Source: Ananas comosus (Eukaryota > Streptophyta > Magnoliopsida > Poales > Bromeliaceae). From it: a DNA stretch of 64,000 nt. Shown here in pieces: positions 10,091 to 20,739 of this stretch; within the stretch, counting starts at the first letter, position 1; each line of letters opens with the position of its first letter. Position numbers and translations under genes: made by a program. A model generated the notes under the pieces. The model did no database searches. It saw nothing but the letters and a program-made list of their open reading frames with translations, and was not told where the DNA came from. The DNA lies in NCBI RefSeq assembly GCF_001540865.1, contig NC_033639.1:5726655-5790654 (forward strand), given 5' to 3'.

Positions 10091-11470
10091 ATGGCCGGTG
10101 GTGGTCGCGGCAGCAAACGTCAACGGTCTTCGGCTAAGCAGCCTGTTGAGCACCAACTGGAGGACGAGGGGAGAGAGTATGCTCCGGGCGAAGAATCTGA
10201 GTCTGATGAGCCCGATTGGGAGGCACTTACTCCTGAAGTGCTTTCAAAGAAGAAGGGTAAAGCTCCTGCAGTCACTAAAAAGGAAAAAGAGAAAGAAAAA
10301 GGAAAATGAAAAGGAAAAGGAAAAGGTGCTGAAAAGGGAAAAGGCAAAGCCGCAGATCAAGGGGCAAATACGGGAGGTCGGAGGAAGTCAGGTGGTGTCG
10401 AGATTAGAGAGCCAGTTTCTGAGCCTCCGCGATATTCTGTTTAGGACATTGCTTCCCGCCGACGATCTATGTACTCCTCAAAGTATTGCATTGGTGAACG
10501 TGATGTAAGCGTCGCAAATATTATTGAGTGTGTGCCGGCATTTCAAGATCTATTTGAACATGGTAATTTGCATAAGATTTGCAATTTTCCAGAGCAAACA
10601 AGTTTCTTCCTAGAGCTTATTAGAGAATTCTATATGCGGGCAGGTCATTTGAGTGACTCTGATGGCGGCCCGTACATATTCACCACTTCGGTACGTGGCG
10701 TCAAGTTGACTATCATGCCCGATACGATAACATCTGTACTCGGGATGGAAGCTCGTACTGAGGGAGTTGAGTATTTGCAGGCCAGTTTTGACTCACTTCG
10801 GGATTGGAATCGTATTGTGAATACTATTTGCATGCCGAGTACTGAATCAAACGGGATTATGATATTGTCTAAGGATTTCAAGATGGAGTACAGGTTTTTG
10901 AACTTCGTGGTTTGCTATAACATTTTGCCCCTGGCAAACACGAAGATTTTGAGATGGGATCGCATCCTCTACATGTATTTGTTGGGTAAGCCGGATATTG
11001 TTAAGGCAAAGAATATTAATTTGAACATCCCGTTTCTGATTTGGCGGAGAATGGCAAAGGATATTAAAACTTCAGGTCAGAATGAGCGGTTGCCTTTCCC
11101 GTTGATTATCATGAGGATTCTGCGACTTTATGAGGTGGATACGCGTTGTGCGTCCTATGAGCATAGTCTGGGACGGATAAGTGAGACGACATTTGTGAAG
11201 TCGTATGTGCAGCTTCAAACTCCGTCTCAGCGACCTTCTCCACCTCCTGCTGCTCCTGCTTCCTCACGTCCTTCTGTGGAGATTTCTGAGAAGGATGTCT
11301 CGGTGTCGTCTGTGTATCACGAGCAGCAGCATTTATCTGAGGAACTAAGGAAGATGTCTGAGGAGCAAGCTGTGATAAAGAAAGATGTGAGCAAGATCAA
11401 ACGGTTAATGCAAGCGATTTTCGACAAGTTAGGTTGTTGCAGTGCGGATTTACCTCCGAGTGATGACTAG
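10091..11470 (+). CDS. Putative plant transposon protein (non-autonomous LTR element ORF)
   Basis: The protein appears in two open segments. The first (10091-10309) starts MAGGGRGSKRQRSS and is highly charged, ending in a Lys/Glu-rich run. It stops at a TGA within the AG-rich run. The second (10469-11470, 333 residues) carries the domain annotated in plant genomes as 'putative plant transposon protein': PYIFTTSVRGVKLTIMPD, then NFVVCYNILPLANTK and LNIPFLIWRRMAKDI. Its tail (about residues 250-333) has a Pro/Ser linker and a Glu/Lys-rich coiled-coil-like helix. The corresponding region of copy 2 has the same order, so the two segments were probably one protein now split by a frameshift. Its biochemical role is not known; a gag-like structural role is a guess. 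Confidence 0.6.
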
Positions 11471-11940
11471 GACTAAGTATTGCGGAGTTCCTCCTTGTGT
11501 CATTTTGGCGCTTTCTGACAAAAAGGGGGAGATGCTCATGATGATGATGCTCATTTTTGTTTGGTGCTTAGTTATGTAACTTTAGATGCTCTGACAAGTA
11601 CGTAGATGAACTATGACTGTTGATTCGTCTTGATGCTTTGTTTGGTACTTTGATGATGACTGACTATGACGTTTATGTTTGATCTTTTGATATGATAAGT
11701 ATTCTTGAATCTTGATTGTGTTTTAAGAATATTTTTGCAGGTATATTCAAGACTTCAAGACTCCATGTTTAAGTCATAGAGTTTGTATTAGGAATGTGTG
11801 AAAAGTGTAATTTTTCTTTTATTAGATCGATCATGCAGGAGATTGTCGTTTGGTGATTGCGATGATCTTCGTTTTATTGTTTCTGAGTTGTGTAGGAGCA
11901 TTGTAATATGTTTTGTCACGAAATCGCCAAAGGGGGAGAT

Positions 11941-13153
11941 TGTTAAGGATTTTCTAGGTTGGCGAATTTCGTAAAGTCGAATGGAGTCTTGAAGAGTTGA
12001 TCGCGCTAGTTTGAAGAGAAGATTCAATTTGAAGAGCAAAAACTCATTTGGAAAGCTCGGCACCTCAGGTATGAAGAATAGATCATTTGTGGTGAATTTA
12101 TCTAATTACAATAAGTTCAGAATACTTAGATTGCTTTAAAATACTTAAACTGAACTTTTCAGTGTTCTGGGACCGGTCCCAGAGTTGAGAGACCGGTCCC
12201 CGAGGGTTCTCACTGCGTGGGATGTTGAGGCAATCGGTCTCTGGAAAAGGAAACCGGTTCCCGAACATGGGATTTTCTGTCACGCAGCGAGGGACCGGTC
12301 TCTGGCATGAGAGATCGGTTCCCGAACGTTGTGTTTTCTGTCACGCAGCGAGGGACCGGTCTCTCACTGGAGGGACCGGTCTCCTAAAGACCCGTCTCCT
12401 CGAGAGGACCGGTCCCTGAGGACAACACCAGTTTTTAAAATAGACTTTTTGCAATCCTAGTCTACTTCTAAGTCTTCTAAACCTATAAATAAGCCATGTG
12501 GGTCATCATATGGGTTAAGGCTTTGAATTTCTACTGTTCTAACACCCTAGAAACTTGTTTTCACATTCTTATGATTTTATTCATATAACAAGTTTCATAT
12601 AATCAACGATCGACTTGATTCTTCGATTTTAACTCGAGATATTCTTTGAGAATCAAGTAGATGTTTGATTAGAAGGTGAACCCTTATTACTTATGGGATT
12701 CTAAGTCTTAATCACCACAAATCATCGATTCTACAAGCTCCAAAAGGAGGTTCGGCGCGTGGATCTTGCGTGAAGCCGAGGATTCGGTGGACGCTTTGAG
12801 GAGTTGAGGCGTTGATGCGGCAAGGAGTTGCGGCGGGGTAGGTCGATTGGAGGATTCCTATCGATCGAGGACCGGTGAAGACAATCGACAACGAGAATTC
12901 GGTAAATTGAGTCTTGTATTTCGGTTCAATCACTTGTACTCAAGTTTTCTTAGTGGATTTTCTTCGTGTGATCGGTCCCGTGGGTTTTTCACTCCGAATT
13001 GGAGTTTTCCTACGTTAAAATCTCGGTGTGTTGTTTTTATTTTCCGCTATTCTTTTTATTTACATCGAGAGTTTTTATTTTTGCCGTTTTACACCTATTC
13101 ACCCCCCTCTAAGTGTTATTTACCTTTTAGATCCTCGGGATCCATATCTTATA
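11941..13153 (+). repeat. 3' LTR of non-autonomous element copy 1
   Basis: It begins TGTTAAGGATTTTCTAGG directly after the purine tract and is 1213 bp long; the matching LTR of copy 2 is 1209 bp. The unusual ACCGGT array lies at 12164-12420. The 3' part (12900-13150) is similar to 29035-29310 in reverse orientation. Confidence 0.75.
12164..12420 (+). repeat. Array of ACCGGT palindromes within an LTR
   Basis: At least six exact ACCGGT cores, plus variants such as ATCGGT and CCCGTC, occur about 15-60 bp apart, mostly in the contexts GGGACCGGTC, GAGACCGGTC and GGACCGGTCC. A longer unit, CTGTCACGCAGCGAGGGA followed by CCGGTCTC, occurs twice (near 12280 and 12340), so part of the array grew by duplication. 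Confidence 0.85.
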
Positions 13154-15095
13154 GGTACAGGGCTACCCCGCTCAAATCTCATAGGTAAGGAATAGTATGT
13201 CCACTCACGGTATGAAGGTAAATCCATCAGGCTAACTACCAAGCGACTATGCTCAATAAGAATACTGGTTCAATAGTTTACCCAATCACTCGACTAGCCC
13301 GGAGGCTCGCTCTCAATCTCACGTCTCAATCCCACGGCTATCCTATAGGTGCCACACCTACTCTCAGTCACACTGGTGAGGATCCGCTCACTCAGGCCAT
13401 CTACGGGACCCAAAAAGGCTATCCCTCAACTTAATCTCAAAGGGGAGGATCCGCTCACTCGCCCAACTCTCAATATAGGTACCACAACTAAATCTCAATC
13501 TCGTAGGTGAGGAACCGCTCACACATGGTGAGAATCTACTCACTCACCAACTCTCAATCTCGTAGGTGAGGAACCGCTCACACATGGTGAGAATCTACTC
13601 ACTCACTTGAGGCCGTCTGCGGGACCTAAAAAGGCTATCCCTCGGGACCCAAAAAGGCTATCCCTATCGTGTGACAACTCCGGAATGCACTGCTTGTGTG
13701 GAGCGACCACCCCAAGTTTTGAACAGACATATGAGTATGATCAAATCCCCGTCACTGAGGATACCCTACCACTCTAGACAACATCACTTGAGAACTAGTT
13801 CATCCCTAAGTTCAACATGCAACAAGTGTTTCCTCTATACTTTATTTATCATGCCACTCGTCAAGTTATTTACTTATCTAGATGCCACTCGTTCTTTGGT
13901 TCTCGTCAACACAAGGTTAAGTTCATTATTTACTTTACCACTATAGGGTTCTAGGTCACAATTCCTCTATTCTCATGCATCCTAAGTCAAGTGCCAACTC
14001 ATGTTGCTACACTAGTCCAAATGCCAGAATTAATGGAAATGCAACTATTTAATACCCTATTATGCATAACAGTTACACTAGTCCAAATGCCACTCGTTCT
14101 TTGTGTTCAACACTAACTAGAGTTTAATCCACATTAATCATGTCATTATAGGGTTTCACAACACTATGTCCCAATCTCATGCATACTAGGTACAAATATT
14201 AAGCAAACAACACTACACTACCACTAGCATGCTATAACATGTAACAATACCAATTAGCACCCTATAATGCGATATCACAATATGCAACTTGATCAACGAT
14301 AACTTAGACATAGAGAGCAGTTCAACTACTTTGGATGGTCACCACCCACCTTTTATAGCATTCCGATTGCTCGTCGTCACTCGCAATCGGCCTCCCGCGG
14401 CGCACGCCGCTCGGCTCGACCCAATTCGCGCGCGACCACCGAACGATCTCCGATCCGCTATCCGGAAATTATAGGTCTTCGGTTTCTTGTTACGATGCTC
14501 GGAATCCGATCCCACGATTTATGGAAGCCGCCTCGACTCCTCGGGTCAGTACAAACCCATGAACACTCGTTTCAGCGATAACTTTGCACCCGCTCGACGA
14601 ATCGACGAACCGTCTTCGCCAACGCATTTAAACACCTAGCAATTAGGTTTACATATGATCAATTTAGATCAAACCCTCATATTTCTCAAAACCTCCATTT
14701 TGAACCCGAGGTCACAACTATGCAAGAATCCATCATTAAATCGTTAGATTCTAGCTTTAATCACTTATTTAGCATCAAAGAGGTTCACTAAAACCAATTC
14801 TAAAGCAAAAGACTAAAGCCCTAGAGATCTACCATTGTTGCTCTATGTGCTCACCTCAAACAAGCTCCAATGGCCAAGGGAAGAAGATGAAGAAGATGAA
14901 GTTCTTGTTTCTTTGTTTCTTCTCCACCAATCCCTCCTCCCCTTTCCTTCCTTGATGAGAGAGAGAGAAAGCTTCTAGAGAGAGAGAGAGGTCTTTTTAG
15001 GTTTAAAATGGTGTGAGGGAGAAAGCAAATGAGCTCCCTATAGCTCATATACACTCTTATGATGTTACAAGTGCAAATAGGCCCCTCAACTTCAT
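13154..15095 (-). mobile_element. Tekay-type LTR remnant
   Basis: Homologous in order to the LTR at 15696-18707. It has the ACTCCGGA..GGAGCGACC block at 13676-13710, the AATCGGCCTCCCGCGGC block at 14386-14402 (compare 17552-17568), the conserved region with AAACCTCCATTTTGA, and the GA-rich segment near 14955-14990. It overlaps in content with the fragment at 9376-9980 (both contain the CCGGAG block), so the two are not halves of one LTR. It ends abruptly near 15095 where gag sequence begins, suggesting a deletion junction. Confidence 0.6.
13494..13606. repeat. 59-bp tandem duplication in the LTR remnant
   Basis: Two nearly identical units containing GTAGGTGAGGAACCGCTCAC and ATGGTGAGAATCTACTCACT follow each other with a 59-bp period. 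Related looser units (GTGAGGATCCGCTCACTC) precede them from about 13375. Confidence 0.85.
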
Positions 15096-15097
15096 GT

Positions 15098-15331
15098 TTA
15101 CTGCACTGCCCCCGCGGGGGCCTTTTTTACTGCTACCGGCGCAGCCGCCGCAGGCTGTCGTGTCAACAATTCCTGGAGCTCCTTGATCTGCTCCTCCTGT
15201 CGCTGCACTATGCCCATGAGCGTATTCAATTGCTCGCGGAGCATCGGGTCTCCGCTCGCCTCAGCTTGCCCAGGAACATCACTTGTCCCTTCCCGCGCCG
15301 ATCTGGATGAGGATCGCCTACGCGGTGCCAT
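15098..15331 (-). pseudogene. Tekay-type gag N-terminus, truncated
   Basis: The open frame from MAPRRRSSSRSAREG contains a predicted coiled-coil stretch (LREQLNTLMGIVQRQEEQIKELQELL), the usual start of Tekay/Del gag proteins; compare the N-terminus of the intact polyprotein at 38222. Only about 78 residues remain before LTR sequence takes over. It lies about 350 bp downstream (on the minus strand) of the primer binding site at 15677-15688, as expected for a gag start. Confidence 0.6.
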
Positions 15332-15676
15332 CGCTTCCTGAAACACGACAACTCGATTAGTTCTCGACCAGCTTGGGTCGAACACGAGACCACTAACAAC
15401 GGCTCAAAAGCCAATCAGGCGAAAGTCACGCGAGGGCGTCTATTCTCATCACTAGGTTTCATATTGTCGTACGCCAACATGAACATCCTCGGCTGAGAAT
15501 AAACCACACCTCAAGTCTACCTCTAATATCCGTCTTAGAGGTTTACGACACAACCCAATCCATTAATCTTTCGCCACAAATCATAAGTCCTCGTCTCTCA
15601 CGAGCCTTATTCTCCTATGGTTTACTATCCTAGGTCTCCTAGGTCCAGCTAAACCATTTCCCATTCTCTACTTTAT

Positions 15677-15688
15677 GCTCTGATACCA
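15677..15688 (-). other. Primer binding site (initiator tRNA-Met)
   Basis: On the minus strand this reads TGGTATCAGAGC, the standard plant retrotransposon primer binding site complementary to the 3' end of initiator methionine tRNA. It sits 7 bp from the LTR end at 15696, which fixes the orientation of the element as minus. Confidence 0.85.
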
Positions 15689-16929
15689 CTTTATCTGTCA
15701 CGCCCCGAGACCGCTCCCAATTTGGTCCGGTTCGGGCACGCCGACAGACCGCCGAACGGACCGGGGTTTCCCCTGTACGCGGACAGAGTCTCCCCTGTAC
15801 GTTCTAGGCGTCGCAATCCAAACAATGTACATTACAATGGTTCCAACCAGGAACAGATATCAATCATGATTGCGTAAGGAAGTATCAAACAACATAAACA
15901 CATCCTATGTTATTACAACATTCACATTAGATTCATTTACTTACATCACACTTTATATATTACATTCAACTTCCAAATACAATCTAAGTTATTACAAGTT
16001 TAATACATTTTATTCCTTTCATTTTCTATACCCCTAAGCTACGCCGACGGGGTACTGCTAGCTCTGGTCTCTGGGGGTAGGGCGCTATCTATGGAGCTAC
16101 GCCCTTGCCTCGCGCCGCCGCGCCGCTCACGTGCGAACCTGTAAAACCCCAAAACAACGTGGGGTGAGAACCAACTCCATGGTTCCCAGTGGGTACGGCC
16201 ACCCAAGGGAGGAGCTCGACCAACAGGTCCAAGGGAGGCAAATACAAGTTAGTCCAATAAACAGATAGATATGTATATCATAAACATGCAACTAACTTTA
16301 CCTTGCTTTGCCTCACAACTACAATGATGCCATGCTATATGCTATAGGAATACATGCAACATGAATATATGCAACAACTAGTAGAATTATTGATTCTACA
16401 ATCAATCTTGCTAATATTAGCTCATGTCGTCCAACTCTAAGGTTTCTATTATCTTAGGTTTAACATATTTACCACTAGCCCTCAAGGTTCTATCTACCTT
16501 ATTCCAGCTAGCAACCCGACTCGGCCTCGAGTCAATCAACAGCGGATTATCCGCGCTCTGCCCGGCTCGAGGTGAAGGACCCTGTCGCATGCACCTCAGC
16601 CTGCAAGCCAAGAACCACATCGCCCAACGGTCTGCCCGAAGGTCCATGCACCGTGGTTAGGGATCCACCAGTGGGAGAGGAAACATAGCCGCGTACACCC
16701 ATAGCCAAGATCCCCGATAGGGAGAGGAACATGCCGCGTACACCCTAGCGCTCTTTGTTCTTGCTTAGTCATAATCCTCAAAGTTCTTCCGGTGGGAGAG
16801 GAACATCGCCGCATACACCCGCGGTCCAAAAACTATTGAGTTCACAAGTACTGAGATTTCCGGAATCCACTTCACAAGTCAAGGGTCCATATCCAACCCT
16901 ATACTATTGACCTATCTGGGACCAGTGCA

Positions 16930-17180
16930 CTTTCCACCCTAGGTCCAACTGACTCTAGGTCTGATGCCTCAGTTTCACAACCTAGGTTTACCTTAACTCT
17001 AGGTTCAGTTCTCAACCTATGTTCTTTAACACTAGGTTAGATGCCACACACCTAGATCCCGACTCTAGGTTCATACTCAACCTATGTTCTTTAACACTAG
17101 GTTAGATGCCACTCGTTATTTATCCTAGGTTCAACAACACTAGGTTCAATGTCATCTAGGTTCGACCTATGTTTATTAAC
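16930..17180. repeat. Cluster of CTAGGTT-type short repeats
   Basis: More than ten copies of the core CTAGGTT occur within 250 bp. One longer unit, CCTATGTTCTTTAACACTAG, is present twice in nearly identical form (near 17015 and 17081). Confidence 0.75.
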
Positions 17181-18307
17181 ACTAGGTTAATGCCACTCGA
17201 TCTACTTGATATCCTATTTGTCATAACGAGTACTATAGATATCCACATTTCATCTCGCATACATTCTATGATGCCAATATGCATTTACTATCTAGCATGA
17301 ACTCATAATGCTAAGTGCAACTAGCATATATTCCAATACACACATACATATCATTTTACATGGATCTACTTAGCATTTGCATCATATTATTAACATGCAT
17401 TATTTACATTTATATGCATCATCTATATGCCTCATTTACATTCATATGCATCAACGTGGATTCTTAATCATCTTAGACATAAAGGGCGACCTAGTCGCTT
17501 CGGTAAACACAACCCACCTTAACTCGCGTTCCGATTGCTCGTCGACACTTGCAATCGGCCTCCCGCGGCACCCGTGACCCGGTTCGGCTCGAACTCTTGC
17601 GCGACCACCCGAACGGCCACCAATCCGCGATCCGTCTATTCTGGAGTTTATTCCACGACACCACGATGCTCCCGATCCGCTTTCATGATTTTTGGAGGCT
17701 TATCTCGCGTGCTGCGGCTATCTGTACCAAAACAGACTGTTTCGTTAATAACTTCGCGTACGCTCGTCGGATTGTCGAACCGAGCGCACCAACGCGTTCG
17801 TTATACCCCCAATTAGGTTTACAGAGGGTTATTTGAGATCAAACCCATCTATTTACAAAAATCCCATTTTTGAGCCCTAGTTTGCGACTACGGCAAAATA
17901 CCCCAAATCGATCTCCGATTCATGCAATAAACATCTATCTAGCATCAAAGGAGCATACTAATTTCACTTCTAGAGCAATTAGACCTATTTCTAGAGATCT
18001 ACCATGAAAGGGTAACAAAGCTTACCTCTCTAGGTTGCTCCAAGCGCGAGGAAGACGAAGGAGAGGTTGAAGATCCCCTTCTTGATCTTCTTCTCCTTCT
18101 TCTTCTTCTTCTCTTCTTCTCCTTCCTCTTCTTCTTCTCTTCTTCCTTTTTCGTTTAGAGAGAGAGAGGGAGGGTGAAACGGTGAGGGAAAGAGAGAGAG
18201 AGGTGTTCTAACCCTCTCTATACACTTAACCCATGCAACAATTGCATATAAGTCCCTCAACAATGCCTCTCTTGCAAAAGCCCGAACTGGGCATTTTCGG
18301 GGTTCGG

Positions 18308-18371
18308 GGACCGGTCTCTGCATGAGGGACCGGTCTCTGAGAGACCGGTCTCTCTGCCTGGGACCGGTCCC
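18308..18371 (-). repeat. ACCGGT array in the Tekay-type LTR
   Basis: Four ACCGGT cores in 64 bp, written GGGACCGGTCTCTG, GAGACCGGTCTCTC and GGGACCGGTCCCAG. The style is the same as in the unrelated element at 12164-12420. Confidence 0.9.
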
Positions 18372-18707
18372 AGAGAGACTTCTAGCCCAGACTTAGCCAA
18401 TTTTCAGCTTCGTCCGTTTTCGCTCCGTTTTCGCTCGTTTTCGTTCGTTTGACCTCCGATTCGTCTCAAATCGAACCGAGACTCTCCAAACATGTTTTCA
18501 AACATGTTTTCATCATCTTTCCATCCTCGCTAATGCCGGATTCAGCTCACGGCCCAACCTAGCCTTTCGGGTTCCGTTTCCGCGCCTACGCGCACCGAAA
18601 CGCCCGATAGCTCCCGAACTTCACCGAACTTCACCGGAACCATTCAAATAGCTCTCCAATTGAATGTACACCATAACTTAATAGTTTTAGAAGTCCGGTA
18701 CCTTACA

Positions 18708-20739
18708 TCTCGTTTATGGATGGCTCATCAGGATATAATCAAATCAAGATGGCGCCGGAGGACGAGAAGCATACTGCATTCAGAACTCCTATCGGAATAT
18801 ATTGTTATAAAGTCATGCCTTTCGGCCTTAAGAACGCCGGAGCTACATATCAGCGGGCGATGACTAGAATATTTGATGATCTGCTCCACAAGACAGTAGA
18901 ATGCTATGTTGATGATTTGGTTGTGAAAACGAAGAACAAAGGAAATCCCTTCCAAGATCTAACCACCTTTACCCGATTGAGAGAATATCAATTAAAAATG
19001 AACTCGCTCAAATGTGCATTCGGAGTTTTTTCTGGCAAATTTTTAGGGTTCATTGTCAGGCATCAGGGAATAGAAATCAGTCCTTCGAAAATTAAAACTA
19101 TTATGGAGATGCGCCTCCAAAGAATCTAAAACAACTTCGATCCTTTCAGGGAAGATTAGCATATATCAGAAGATTTATTTCAAATCTCTCTAGTAGGGTC
19201 AAACCTTTCTCTAAACTAGTAAAGAAAGATGCACCATTCGTCTGGGACACAGAATGCCAAATATCTTTCGAAGGCATAAAAGGGTACTTAATGAATCCAC
19301 CAGTACTCGCCGCTCCGATACATGGAAAACCCTTGATATTATAAACAGCAGCTCTCGATGGGTCACTGGGAGCACTTTTGGCGCAGAATAATGGAGAAGG
19401 AAAAGAACAAGCTCTATACTACCTGAGCAGGATGTTGGTGGGGGCAGAAAATTCATATTCACCAATAGAAAAGCATTGCTTAGCTCTTATATTTGCTGTT
19501 AAGAAGCTGAGGCATTATATGCTTGAGCACAAAATTTATTTAGTGTTAAAAGTTGACCACTCAAATTTTTAATGACAAGACCCGTCTTAACTGGCAGGCT
19601 AGCGAAATGGACAGTTATCATTCTAGAATTTGATATCACCTACACGCCACAAAAGGCTGTTAAAGGGCAAGCACTCGCTGATTTTTTTAGCAGCACACCC
19701 AGTACCTAACGGTTCACCTTTGGTGTGCGATCTACCAGATAAAGAGTTGTTACTTGTTGAGGATGAACAACCATACTGGGATATGTATTTCGATGGAGCA
19801 TCTTCTATCCAACCTGCATATAGCTCGAGTATTCCACAAGTAAGGGCGGGTGTCGGCCTAATTTTTGTAACGCTTGAGAGAGGAATCTTGCGGTACTCTC
19901 TTGCACTTTCTGAGCCTCGTACAAATAATGAAGCTGAATATGAAGCCTTAATTACGGGATTAGAAATAGCCATCTTCATGAATATACAACGGCTACACAT
20001 CTATGGGGACTCTCAAATAATCATTAATCAAGTGATGGGGGAATATAAAGTCCATAAGCCGGAATTGACCAAATATCAGAAAAGGGCGCAAGAACTCATG
20101 AAGGAAATACCAAATGTCACACTGGAAAGGGTCTCCCGAGCTGTAAACGGGAAAGCTGATGCCCTAGCTAGATTGGCTAAAGAGTTAGCTGATCCCGATC
20201 TTGACGAAGTCCATGTGACTATCAAGAATAGAAAGATCTTGTCACCTACGGACTTGAATCTTGAAGAAGAATCAAAAGAAATTCAAAAAGCGAATGCGCT
20301 AAAACTTAAAGTGGAAGACGATTGGAGGGAGCCTTTCCTTAATTATTTCAAACACAACGAACTTCCTTAAGAAAAGCCAAACCAAGTTCAGTTGAAGAAG
20401 AGGGCGATGCGATACGCTTTCGTGAATGATACCCTCTATAGGAGGTCTTATGATCAGTTATGGTTGAAATGTATATCACCAGAAGAAATCAAACAGGTTA
20501 TGCATGAAGTTCATTCGAGTGTATGTGGTGCCAACCAATCTGGTCCCAAGATGTGCCTCAAGATTAAACACTTGGGCTACTATTGGCCCACAATGGTTCA
20601 AGATTGTATGGAATATGCTAGGAAATGCCACCAGTGCCAAGTCCATAGCGATTTTATTCACCAACATCCAAACCCTTTACACTCGACAATTGCCTCTGGC
20701 CGTTTGATATGTGGGGAACAGACGTCATAGGGTCAATTA
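18708..20739 (+). pseudogene. Tat-type Ty3/gypsy pol fragment (RT, two RNase H domains, integrase start)
   Basis: The fragment starts inside reverse transcriptase (FMDGSSGYNQIKM, then YKVMPFGLKNAGATYQRAM and the catalytic motif CYVDDLVVK). A frameshift follows near 19110 and an in-frame TAA near 19342. The first RNase H region ends near 19570. A second, archaeal-like RNase H domain follows (YWDMYFDGASS, NNEAEYEALI, YGDSQIIINQV, NGKADALARL), a hallmark of Tat/Retand-Ogre elements. The integrase zinc region (Cys pair CHQC) is followed by the first catalytic-core strand PFDMWGTDVIGSI, cut at 20739 by insertion of the next LTR. Both flanks are Tekay-type LTRs, so this older element was split twice. 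Confidence 0.8.

Larger units (their letters stand above)
9981..13153 (+). mobile_element. Non-autonomous LTR element with plant 'transposon protein' ORF, copy 1
   Basis: The copy lacks a recognisable 5' LTR. It contains the ORF region 10091-11470, a polypurine tract at about 11929-11940 (CCAAAGGGGGAGAT), and a 3' LTR at 11941-13153. The purine tract directly followed by TGTTAAGG, and the LTR end region with TTCACCCCCCTCTA, resemble SIRE/Maximus-type Ty1/copia elements, but no reverse transcriptase or integrase is present. A second copy lies in reverse at 29032-32610. The 3' end reads CCATATCTTATA, where copy 2 has CCATATCTCACA, consistent with two C-to-T changes. Confidence 0.7.
15696..18707 (-). 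mobile_element. Tekay-type 5' LTR, about 3.0 kb
   Basis: Read on the minus strand the LTR starts TGTAAGGTACCGG at 18707 and ends GGGGCGTGACA at 15696, next to the primer binding site. It contains the hairpin at 16164-16193, a cluster of CTAGGTTC-like repeats at 16930-17180, and an ACCGGT array at 18308-18371. It was inserted in a Tat-type element: the sequence right of it continues directly as the Tat reverse transcriptase (FMDGSSGYNQIKM). The matching target duplication on the left is not seen, because the left side is rearranged. Confidence 0.75.

Noticed and set aside
13375..13606. Regularly spaced short repeats, considered as a CRISPR-like array
   Set aside because: Units are full tandem duplications without unique spacers, in a plant LTR.
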